This document shows, piece by piece, positions 36,201 through 42,695 of a stretch of DNA of 64,000 nt; within the stretch, counting starts at the first letter, position 1, and each line of letters opens with the position of its first letter. Where the stretch lies: NCBI GenBank assembly GCA_965247175.1, contig OZ252006.1, positions 4,278,001 to 4,342,000 on the forward strand, written 5' to 3'. The notes below the pieces were generated by a model, which saw only the letters and a list, made by a program, of their open reading frames with translations, was not told where the DNA came from and made no database searches. Source of the DNA: JANQMX01 sp965247175. Lineage in GTDB: Bacteria; Pseudomonadota; Alphaproteobacteria; Kiloniellales; DSM-21159. The translations under genes and the position numbers were made by a program.

Positions 36201-36231
36201 TCAGCGTCTCGATCTGGCTGTCGACGGACAC
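33220..36231 (-). CDS. P-type ATPase with N-terminal HMA2-like domain
   Basis: 1003 residues, GTG start. Residues 1-80 are an HMA2-like domain without CxxC, then an acidic linker (about 81-115) and a complete class II-like P-type ATPase: cation-ATPase N-domain from 120, TGES 280-283, PEGLP 397-401 in helix 4, the phosphorylated D440 in DKTGTLTENRM, later MITGDQGATA and GDGINDGPALKAANVAIAMG. PEGLP in M4 suggests Ca2+, Mg2+ or a related ion rather than Cu+ or Zn2+. The ion is not certain. Translationally coupled to the adenosyltransferase downstream. Confidence 0.9.
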   Translation of the reverse strand: MSVDSQIETLSATAAGRYRLRVFAILDRGDRAAALLVELRRLDGMASASANPRTGTLLLQTHSALGLDELLACIRRHLELPEEDSAESRPKARQTTAEPQAQTVPQAGLQEADDTPWHAMSPEEVLAHFSVAAAQGLSAAEAEARLLRYGPNLLPQRKGRTSLEMLREQVASLPVGILVASAVVSAATGGLIDAAATLVVVAANAAIGYVTEARAERTIASLMREGPQETLTRRAGEDQLLPSAHLVPGDIYVLQPGFYVPTDARLLEARNLSVDESALTGESIPVGKEPLALLEPETPLGGRSNMLHAGTLVTSGKGIVVATATGTASVLAQVQRLSMDTARPPTPIEQDLDQLGRKLAFGSLAACGLFMGIGLLRGYPALPMLKDALALAVAAVPEGLPTVATTTLALGLKRLSYRGVLVRELNAVESLGAIETLCLDKTGTLTENRMRIVAYATAGCVEGPMELEGAPSETQDGADLQALLKVAVLCNDAEIVMVDGRQEVDGSSATERALQDFAIAQGLDGAGLRTSLPRVHTFERHETRRYMATFHREPDRDKPLIAVKGSPDELLQLCDRRQIDGQIQPLSEQDKEAILALNDHLAARPARVLGFAQGIGAPREDGQLPGLVWLGLTGLRDPLRPSAKPLIKALHRAGIRTVMITGDQGATAYGLARELDLAEGAPIELLDSADIGRLPQEALQGLARRAQVFARVTPDQKLAIVQALQADGSVVAMTGDGINDGPALKAANVAIAMGEEGTNLARDVANVVIERDDLESLVGAIGQGRDIYENMHRSLKFLISTNVSEILVGLVEALHGPDEIETPMELLWLNLVTDVLPGLGLSLAPPSRSTMEGPGHSSSEGVIGRKDLREMGTDASLIALASLIAHFYGLRRHGPGPTTRAMTFVSLALGQLLYALTCQKPQRDKPFLSVLFANRNLDMALAGALALQVLPFAFGRLGRVLGLGPMPRRDLAVSLLAAAAPFFITEVRHSLADHSRRKEEQTP

Positions 36232-36443
36232 CTGGGTAAAGACCCTTCCTGAGGCGCTCGGATCCGCGACATGCCTAGCCGGCGCCCTGCGGTGACACTA
36301 TCCGTTCGAGAGGCCCGCCTTGCCGTTGATTTAGCTCAAGGCGTTGCCCCCACGCGCGGCTGACTAATTGTGATCAGGCGACGGTGACCTGAGGTTGCCG
36401 ACGCCGGCTCGGACCTACAGCAAGCGATGGTCGTTTCACGGCT

Positions 36444-37331
36444 GTGTCGATTAGAACCATCTTGGCGCCGATCAGCGGCCAATATGACCCCGATGAAACG
36501 GGCTCCCAGGACGAGATTGTGCTGGAGACGGCGTTCAACGTCGGCAGGGCCTTCAATGCCCATGTCGAGGTGCTTTGCATCGAGTCTCAGCCGCCGCCCT
36601 CGGGCAACCAAATTGCAGAGTGGCTGCCGGGGCTCGGCGCGGCCGAATTGTTCGATATCATCGAAGCGCAAAGTGAGAAGCGGCAGCAACGAGCGAACGC
36701 GTTGTTCAAGGCCATGGCGGCGCGCTTCTCGGTGTCGCAAAGCACGCGACCGGGCGGCAACGTGGGCTTCTCGACGCGCTTCGTCGAACGCTTGGGTGAA
36801 CTGCATGAGTACGCCGCTCGACGCGCCCGCGTCCACGACCTCGTCGTCGCCGGGACACCGCCCGCGGACAGCGGCTCCTCGATATCGCCGTTGCTCCAGA
36901 GCCTGATCCGCGAAAGCGGCCGACCGGTTCTTATCGCGCCACGCCATGCCTCGCTCGCTGTGGGCGGTGGTGCTGCCGTCGCCTGGAACGGCACTGCGGA
37001 AGCCTCGAGAGCGCTCGCCTTTTCGCTGGATTTTCTGCAACGGGCGGAGAGCGTGACGGTTCTGAACGTCGTGGAGGATGGCGTGCCGGATCCGAGCGAG
37101 GGCGACGCCGTGGAATATTTGGCTTGGCACGGAATCCAATCACGCGCCAAGGTCCTCGACACCAACGGACGCTCTGCTGGAGATGTGCTGTTGGCGGCCA
37201 TGGAAGAGCTCGGCGCCGGCCTGTTGGCCATGGGGGGCTATACCCGAAGCAGCCTGGACCGGCTGTTCTATCGCGGGGCGACACCGGCGGTGCTGCGGCG
37301 CGCGGAGGTCGGCGTCTTGATGGTCGATTAG
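36444..37331 (+). CDS. Universal stress protein, tandem domains
   Basis: 295 residues from GTG 36444. Two UspA domains: the first begins IRTILAPISGQ and ends RPVLIAP (about residue 165); the second begins AAVAWNGTAEASRAL and closes with the nucleotide-loop pattern GAGLLAMGGYTRSSLDRLFYRGATPAVLRRA (in parts). The GGYTRS-x8-G signature near the end fits ATP-binding Usp proteins. Probably a cytoplasmic stress-survival protein. It diverges from the ATPase across about 210 bases. Confidence 0.9.
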   Translation: MSIRTILAPISGQYDPDETGSQDEIVLETAFNVGRAFNAHVEVLCIESQPPPSGNQIAEWLPGLGAAELFDIIEAQSEKRQQRANALFKAMAARFSVSQSTRPGGNVGFSTRFVERLGELHEYAARRARVHDLVVAGTPPADSGSSISPLLQSLIRESGRPVLIAPRHASLAVGGGAAVAWNGTAEASRALAFSLDFLQRAESVTVLNVVEDGVPDPSEGDAVEYLAWHGIQSRAKVLDTNGRSAGDVLLAAMEELGAGLLAMGGYTRSSLDRLFYRGATPAVLRRAEVGVLMVD

Positions 37332-37389
37332 TGTTTGCCGGGTACTGGTCGGACGGCGCCACTCACGAATCGTGACGGGAAAGGAATTC

Positions 37390-37950
37390 ATGACAAAGCG
37401 TACAACGGGCCGCCCCAGCGTCTTCCGGACATGGACTTTGGCAACGGGTTTTCTCGCTGGACTTGGCATGGCAAGCGGTCTTTTCGCCATGCCTGTCGAG
37501 GCGCAGACAGATGACGGTGACCCGAGCGAAGACGTCGTGCCTCGTATCACCGGCCAAGCGGAGACGCCGCCCTATCTCCTGACCATTCCCGACGCCAAGC
37601 GCGGCCGGCACCTCTTCGTCAGCAAGGGCTGCGTGGTCTGCCATTCTCTGAACGGGGTGGGCGGCCAGGTCGGCCCGGGCCTCGACCCGGACCCCTACCA
37701 GACCTACGTCGACCCGCTGGAGTTCGTCGCCGGCATGTGGCGTGGCGCCACGGCGATGATCGTGCTGCAGGAGATGGAGCTGGGCTACCAGATCGATCTC
37801 AGCGGCGACGACATCGCCCACATCGCCGGCTTCTTGCACAATTGGGACGAGGTGCAGTCCTTCAACGAGGACGACGTACCCGAGTTCGTCCGCCGCTGGA
37901 TGGACGAAGACGCCATCCAACGCTTGGAAGAGGGCTTGGTCGACGAGTAG
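37390..37950 (+). CDS. Exported c-type cytochrome
   Basis: 186 residues from ATG 37390, preceded by AAGGAATTC; a GTG at 37372 is less likely. A signal peptide (about 1-39, ending VEAQ) is followed by one haem site C81-V-V-C84-H85. M116 or M123 (GMWRGATAM) may be the sixth ligand. A short acidic C-terminal region follows. Probably a periplasmic electron carrier of small class I type. Neighbours do not name its partner. Confidence 0.88.
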   Translation: MTKRTTGRPSVFRTWTLATGFLAGLGMASGLFAMPVEAQTDDGDPSEDVVPRITGQAETPPYLLTIPDAKRGRHLFVSKGCVVCHSLNGVGGQVGPGLDPDPYQTYVDPLEFVAGMWRGATAMIVLQEMELGYQIDLSGDDIAHIAGFLHNWDEVQSFNEDDVPEFVRRWMDEDAIQRLEEGLVDE

Positions 37951-37962
37951 GGCGCCTGCCGA

Positions 37963-38838
37963 TCAGTCCGGCCGGTTGAGCCGGGCGATCAAGCTCGAGG
38001 TGTCCCAGCGGCGCCCGCCCATGCTCATCAGCTCTGCATAGAACTGATCGACAAGGGCCGTCACGGGAAGCTGCGCGCCGTTGCTGCGGGCTTCGTCGAG
38101 GCAGATCGAGAGGTCCTTGCGCATCCACTCGATGGCGAAGCCGTAGTCGAACTTGCCGGCCACCATGGTTTCCCAGCGATTCTCCATCTGCCAAGACCGC
38201 GCGGCACCCTTGGTGATCACCTCCATGACGGAGGGAATGTCGAGGCCCGCCTTGCCGGCAAAGTGTAAGCCCTCGGACAGCGACTGGATGAGGCCGGTGA
38301 TGCAGATCTGGTTGACCATCTTGGTCAGCTGCCCGGCGCCGGCATCACCCATCCGCTTCACCGCCTGGGCGAAGCACTGCATAACCGGCTCGGCCTTCGC
38401 GTAGGGGGCTTCATCGCCGCCGACCATGACCGTTAGGCTGCCGGCTTCGGCGCCGGACTGGCCGCCGGACACGGGTGCGTCGAGGAAGTGCAAGCCACGC
38501 TCCTTGGCCGCGGCATAAAGCTCCCGGGCGACCTCGGCCGAGGCGGTGGTGTTGTCGATGAAGATGGACCCGGCCGCCATGTCGTGGAAGGCGCCTTCCT
38601 CACCGATGGTGACGGCGCGTAGATCATCGTCGTTGCCGACGCAGCAGAAGACGAAGTCGGCACCGGCGGCCGCGGCACGGGGCGTCGGGGCGGTGCTGCC
38701 TGAATAGTCGTGGCACCAAGTCTCTGCCTTGGCGGCCGTGCGGTTGTAGACCACAAGATCGTGCCCGCCCTTCTGTTGAATGTGGCCGGCCATGGGGTAG
38801 CCCATGACGCCAAGCCCGATCCACGCAACCTTGCTCAC
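37963..38838 (-). CDS. 3-hydroxyisobutyrate-dehydrogenase-like NAD(P)-dependent oxidoreductase
   Basis: 291 residues from GTG 38838, chosen because AGGAGG lies six to seven bases upstream; a longer ATG at 38892 has no such site. The start KVAWIGLGVMGYPMAGH is the Rossmann motif, FLDAPVSGGQSGAEAGSL is the substrate motif of the family, and LTKMVNQICITG contains the catalytic lysine. Members oxidise beta-hydroxy acids such as 3-hydroxyisobutyrate or glycerate-like compounds. Converges on the cytochrome gene. The substrate is uncertain. Confidence 0.88.
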   Translation of the reverse strand: MSKVAWIGLGVMGYPMAGHIQQKGGHDLVVYNRTAAKAETWCHDYSGSTAPTPRAAAAGADFVFCCVGNDDDLRAVTIGEEGAFHDMAAGSIFIDNTTASAEVARELYAAAKERGLHFLDAPVSGGQSGAEAGSLTVMVGGDEAPYAKAEPVMQCFAQAVKRMGDAGAGQLTKMVNQICITGLIQSLSEGLHFAGKAGLDIPSVMEVITKGAARSWQMENRWETMVAGKFDYGFAIEWMRKDLSICLDEARSNGAQLPVTALVDQFYAELMSMGGRRWDTSSLIARLNRPD

Positions 38839-38904
38839 CTCTGCCCTCCTCGATTGATCGTTGGCCGCTGGATGTAGCGTCCCGGCTGCCATCCAGGCAA
38901 TGTC

Positions 38905-39360
38905 CTAGTCGCCGTGACCGCCCGGCGGATGGCCCTCCGGCGACTCGCTGCCACGACGGTACTTGAAGGTTCCCTCGCCCCTGCCGATCAGCACACCCTC
39001 CTGATCGCGCAACTCGCAGTCGGCGAAGAAGACGCTGCGCCCGCCGCCAATGCGCCGGCCTTTTGCGCTGAGCAGGGCGCCCTCGCGGGCTGCGGCAATG
39101 AACTGAGTGGTCAGCGACAGGGTTAGGGACCGTCGCACGTTGCCGGGAACAACGCAGTAGTTGCCGGCGTAGCCGCAGGCCGTGTCGATCAGGGTCGTGA
39201 CCACGCCGCCGTGCAGCACGCCGCTGCGATTGAGGTGCTTGCGCTGCACCTCCAACGTGATCTCGGCATAATCCTCTCGCCAGTCCGTCAGCTCGTAGCC
39301 AAGCAGGTCGGCAAAGCCGCCTTGGAAGCGGATGAGGTCGCCGTGGGCGCTCTCGCTCAT
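38905..39360 (-). CDS. PaaI-family hotdog thioesterase
   Basis: 151 residues. The hotdog-fold motif is HLNRSGVLHGGVVTTLIDTACGYA, with the HGG and the Asp on the central helix, then LTLSLTTQFIAAAREGALL and GRRIGGGRSVFFADCELRD. Such enzymes hydrolyse acyl-CoA, for instance phenylacetyl-CoA or medium-chain acyl-CoA. It lies just downstream of the oxidoreductase start on the same strand, so the two may be read together. The substrate is unknown. Confidence 0.9.
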   Translation of the reverse strand: MSESAHGDLIRFQGGFADLLGYELTDWREDYAEITLEVQRKHLNRSGVLHGGVVTTLIDTACGYAGNYCVVPGNVRRSLTLSLTTQFIAAAREGALLSAKGRRIGGGRSVFFADCELRDQEGVLIGRGEGTFKYRRGSESPEGHPPGGHGD

Positions 39361-39373
39361 GTCTGCTTAGCGC

Positions 39374-40219
39374 CTAGGTCTCGTTGAGAAGCTGCTCGGC
39401 ATAGCCGACGATATCCGTCGGCTGATAGCGCGCGTCGCGGATCAGCTGATCGAAATAGCGGCTGAGCACGCGCACCTGCTCCGTCGCCGTGAAGACGAAG
39501 TACATGCCGCCGAGGTAAAGCGCCGCGCGTTTCGGCCCGAAGACCGTGAAGGGGGCGGAGAAATTGCGCAAGCCGTCATAAAGGAACCAGCGAAAGGTTG
39601 GATAGAGCTCGTCGGCCAAGTGAGCGATTTGCTCCAGCTGCTCGCGGCGGGCCTCCTTGGGTAGGTCGCTCCAGATGCCTTCGCCGTTGGCAAAAGCCGA
39701 TATCGACTGGAAGGAGCTGACCGACTCGATATCGGTTTCCGGCTTGCGGCTGTAGGCGAGGCGGGCTTCGGCCTCGTCCCGCTGCATGTCGGTGATGCGG
39801 TCACCGAATCCCTCATACTCGTACTGAATGACCGCCTCGGTCTTGAGCAGGTCCGGCAGGGTCGAGGGCACGTAGCGGATCTTGTAGCCGATGGCATCGG
39901 CGTGCCAGCGGCGCAGGCGCTCATCCAGCGGGCTGGCCGCGCCGTGCGTGATCTCCGGTGCGTCGCCAACGAACTCGGCGGCGAGCTGCGGCGTCTGGCT
40001 CAATCCCAGCAGCCAGTCGACGCTGAGCTGCGTCGTGCGTGCGATATTGAGCAGGGTTTCGGAGCGGGGCAGCCGCTTGTTCTCCGGCGAGAGCAGCTGA
40101 GAGAGCGTCGAACGGTCGAGTCCGGCCCGCTCAGCGAAGGCTGCGCGGCTGTCCCCGGTGGCTTCGATCGTTTCCTGAAGGCGCTCCCGAAACAGCGCGA
40201 CAACTTCTTCCCGGTCCAT
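39374..40219 (-). CDS. XRE/Cro-type helix-turn-helix regulator
   Basis: 281 residues from ATG 40219; a longer frame to 41299 runs antisense to the desaturase and is not used. The HTH (about 8-70) has FAERAGLDRSTLSQLLSPENKRLP and TLLNIARTTQLSVDWLLG. The rest (about 90-280) is an uncharacterised domain with FTVFGPKRAALYLGGMYFVFTATEQV (in parts), possibly a ligand-binding part. It faces the desaturase gene across a region with several TTGCG/CGCAA half-sites, so it probably controls itself and the desaturase. I do not know its ligand; a fatty acid or acyl-CoA is a guess. Confidence 0.85.
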   Translation of the reverse strand: MDREEVVALFRERLQETIEATGDSRAAFAERAGLDRSTLSQLLSPENKRLPRSETLLNIARTTQLSVDWLLGLSQTPQLAAEFVGDAPEITHGAASPLDERLRRWHADAIGYKIRYVPSTLPDLLKTEAVIQYEYEGFGDRITDMQRDEAEARLAYSRKPETDIESVSSFQSISAFANGEGIWSDLPKEARREQLEQIAHLADELYPTFRWFLYDGLRNFSAPFTVFGPKRAALYLGGMYFVFTATEQVRVLSRYFDQLIRDARYQPTDIVGYAEQLLNET

Positions 40220-40280
40220 TCGGCGAGGCTTACCACGCTTTTTCGGGCGCAGCCAATGCCGGGACTTCGAGTGGAATCTG

Positions 40281-40297
40281 TTGCGTATTATCCGCAA
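40281..40297. promoter_or_regulatory. Inverted repeat TTGCG-N7-CGCAA between regulator and desaturase
   Basis: TTGCG (40281-40285) and CGCAA (40293-40297) with a 7-base spacer. A further TACGCAA (40312-40318) pairs with TTGCGTA (40281-40287). Likely operator of the adjacent XRE regulator, or overlapping its promoter. Confidence 0.5.
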
Positions 40298-40330
40298 CGG
40301 TGATATAAATCTACGCAATTGAAAACATAC

Positions 40331-40362
40331 TGCACTGCGGGGTTGAAATTTATCGCAGTGCA
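40331..40362. promoter_or_regulatory. Inverted repeat TGCACTGCG-N14-CGCAGTGCA before desaturase
   Basis: Two perfect 9-base arms (40331-40339 and 40354-40362) separated by 14 bases, ending 31 bases before the desaturase ATG at 40394. The arms contain the same TGCG core as the neighbouring repeat. Best read as an operator; a stem-loop in a leader mRNA is possible. Confidence 0.55.
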
Positions 40363-40393
40363 AAAACAAACTGGTGCAGCGGGGACAAAACAA

Positions 40394-41308
40394 ATGAGGG
40401 CTGGAGTAGACATCGGCAAAGCGCGATCGGTTGAATGGCCGACCATTCTCGTGGCTGTTGCGATCTACACGAGCTTCGGGCTGCTGACCTGGTTCCACGA
40501 CGCCATTCCCGTTGCGCTGCTCGTTCTTGCGGGCGGCTACGTGGTGGCCTGGCAAGGCTCCTTGCAGCATGAGGTGGTGCACGGACACCCGACCCGCTGG
40601 TCGCTGGTCAATCGCCTCTTGGTGTTTCCTTCTCTTTGGCTCTGGCTGCCCTACGAGCTCTACCGCGATCAGCATCTGCGCCATCACCGCGACCCCTACC
40701 TCACCGATCCCATCGAGGACCCTGAGAGCTTCTACGTCACGCCGGCCCAGTGGGAGACCCTGAGCCCGGTCGGGAGGGCCCTGCGCCGCGTCAACAACAG
40801 CTTGTTGGGCCGGCTGCTGCTCAGTCCGCTGCTCTGCTTCTGGAGCCTCTATTCGACTCTGCTCAGGAAGGGACCGACCGCGGTGGGCACGCCGCGTATC
40901 TGGGCGGTCCATCTGCTGTCGGTGGCCTTTGTGCTGGGCTGGGTCATGGCCGTCTGCGGCATGCCGCTGTGGGCCTATCTGCTCTGCTTCGCCTATCCGG
41001 GCATGGTCCTGACTTCGCTGCGCTCCTTCCTGGAGCACCGGGCGGCAGACGACCCGGCTGAGCGCACCGCTATCGTCGAGGCTGAAGCGCCGCTCGCCCT
41101 GATGTTCCTCAACAACAACCTGCATGTTGTCCATCACGAGGCGCCCTGGCTGCCCTGGTACGCCATTCCGCAGCGCTACCGCGAGCAGCGCGCGCGCATT
41201 CTGGCCGACAATGGCGGCTACCTCTTCCGCGGCTATTGGGAGGTCGCCCTGCGTTACCTGCTGCGGCCCAAGGAGCCGGTCGTTCATCCGCAGCGGCAAG
41301 CCGTCTAA
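40394..41308 (+). CDS. Membrane fatty acid desaturase
   Basis: 304 residues from ATG 40394; the longer frame to 40319 would run through the operator repeat. Three histidine boxes of the membrane desaturase family are present: HEVVH (in SLQHEVVHGHP), HLRHHRD (HxxHH) and LHVVHHEAP (HxxHH). Hydrophobic helices occur around each. The boxes hold the di-iron centre that inserts double bonds into acyl chains or oxidises related lipids. Expression is likely under the divergent XRE regulator. Confidence 0.88.
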   Translation: MRAGVDIGKARSVEWPTILVAVAIYTSFGLLTWFHDAIPVALLVLAGGYVVAWQGSLQHEVVHGHPTRWSLVNRLLVFPSLWLWLPYELYRDQHLRHHRDPYLTDPIEDPESFYVTPAQWETLSPVGRALRRVNNSLLGRLLLSPLLCFWSLYSTLLRKGPTAVGTPRIWAVHLLSVAFVLGWVMAVCGMPLWAYLLCFAYPGMVLTSLRSFLEHRAADDPAERTAIVEAEAPLALMFLNNNLHVVHHEAPWLPWYAIPQRYREQRARILADNGGYLFRGYWEVALRYLLRPKEPVVHPQRQAV

Positions 41309-41427
41309 AGCGGGAGACCGGTCGAGAGTTCTGCAGGCGGTGCATCGAAGCTGCGCAGTTTCGCTGCTTGCCTCGCTTCCGCCAGCCTTCCAGGCTTTGC
41401 GCTCGTCACGGGCAGGAGGACGGCGCT

Positions 41428-41832
41428 ATGGCGAACGACAGGATGACAGGTGGCTGCCTCTGCGGCGCGGTCCGCTATGAGATCCGGGGCGGCCTGCGCG
41501 AGGTGATCGCTTGCCACTGCGGTCAATGCCAGAGAACCCATGGCAACTTCGCCGCCTACACGGCGACCGCGGTCGAGAACTTGGTGTTCGTGGAGCAGCG
41601 CGGGCTTGCCTGGTACCAGTCCTCCGACACGGCGCGGCGCGGCTTTTGCCGCGAGTGCGGCGCCAGCCTGTTTTGGGATCCGCTGCCGAAGGACTACATC
41701 GCCGTATCGGCCGGCACTCTTGATCAACCAAGCCGGCTCAAGCTGACCAAGCATATCTTCGTCAAGGACAAGCCAGACTTCTATGAGATCACCGATGGCC
41801 TGCCGCAATTCGAAGCCAGCAGTTTCACCTGA
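41428..41832 (+). CDS. GFA (glutathione-dependent formaldehyde-activating-like) protein
   Basis: 134 residues from ATG 41428, with AGGAGG upstream; earlier in-frame codons are not coding-like. The zinc motif CLCGAVRYEI, then CHCGQCQRTHG and FCRECGASLFWD, is diagnostic of the GFA/CENP-V fold. Proteins of this family bind zinc and are often uncharacterised. The following PhnD-like gene is only 12 bases away, so the pair may be an operon with the amidase further down. Confidence 0.9.
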   Translation: MANDRMTGGCLCGAVRYEIRGGLREVIACHCGQCQRTHGNFAAYTATAVENLVFVEQRGLAWYQSSDTARRGFCRECGASLFWDPLPKDYIAVSAGTLDQPSRLKLTKHIFVKDKPDFYEITDGLPQFEASSFT

Positions 41833-41844
41833 GGTGCCGGGGCG

Positions 41845-42651
41845 GTGATCGCAGCCCTGCCGATGTACAATCTGCCGAGCTTGCGCTGGGCCCAAGACGC
41901 CTTCTGGCAAGTGCTTGCAGAGGCGCTGCGGGCCGAAGGCTTCGAGAAGGTGCCGGAGCGCCTCTCGCGGCCTGACGATCTGGCGGCGTTCTGGCGCGCG
42001 CCGGAGCTGCTCTTCGCACAGACCTGCGGCTATCCGCTGATGACCATGCTCGCCGCCCAGGTCCGTCTGATTGCCACGCCGCTCTATGACGCGCCCGGCT
42101 GCGAAGGCCACCTCTATTGCAGTCATATCATCGCGCGGGCTGAGGATAGGGAGAGCGATCTCGCCGCGTTCCTGGGCCGACGTGCGGTGATCAACGGTTG
42201 GGAGTCGCACTCCGGCATGAACGCCCTGCGCCACAGCTTCGCGCCCCTGGCTGCCGGGCGGGACCGCTGCTTCGGCGAGGTGCTGGTGAGCGGCAGCCAC
42301 CATGGATCCATGGCCACGGTCGCCGAAGGGCGGGCCGATATCGCCGCCATCGACTGCGTGTCCTTCGCCACCATCGCCGAGGCTGAGCCTGACCTGATGG
42401 AGCGTCTCTGCATCGTGGCATCCAGCCGGCTTGTGCCCGGGCTGCCTTTCATCACCAACGGCAATGCCAGCGACGAGCAGGTGGCCGCTCTGCGCCGCGC
42501 GCTGCGGGTTGCGCTCACCGAGCCGGCAGGCAGCGAGGCGCGCCAAGCCTTGCTCTTGGCCGGCGCGGTCGATACCAACGAAGACGATTACCAAGCGATC
42601 CTGGACATGGAGCGGGAGGCTGCGGCGCTCGGCTATGCCGCGCTGCGTTAA
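41845..42651 (+). CDS. PhnD-like phosphate/phosphonate-binding-fold protein without signal peptide
   Basis: 268 residues from GTG 41845, or from ATG six codons later. The fold of periplasmic phosphonate-binding PhnD proteins is visible in LAAFWRAPELLFAQTCGYPL, GWESHSGMNALRHSFAPL and GRADIAAIDCVSFA. No signal peptide or lipobox is seen, so it may work in the cytoplasm, which is odd for this fold. No ABC permease or ATPase gene is next to it. Ligand and role are unknown. Confidence 0.75.
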   Translation: MIAALPMYNLPSLRWAQDAFWQVLAEALRAEGFEKVPERLSRPDDLAAFWRAPELLFAQTCGYPLMTMLAAQVRLIATPLYDAPGCEGHLYCSHIIARAEDRESDLAAFLGRRAVINGWESHSGMNALRHSFAPLAAGRDRCFGEVLVSGSHHGSMATVAEGRADIAAIDCVSFATIAEAEPDLMERLCIVASSRLVPGLPFITNGNASDEQVAALRRALRVALTEPAGSEARQALLLAGAVDTNEDDYQAILDMEREAAALGYAALR

Positions 42652-42695
42652 CTCCGTTCCGGGACAAGCAACAAGAAGAAAGAGAAAGGGAAGCG

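Noticed and set aside
39374..41299. Very long (641-residue) version of the XRE regulator
   Set aside because: The extra N-terminal part runs antisense through the desaturase and palindromes; the HTH starts soon after ATG 40219.
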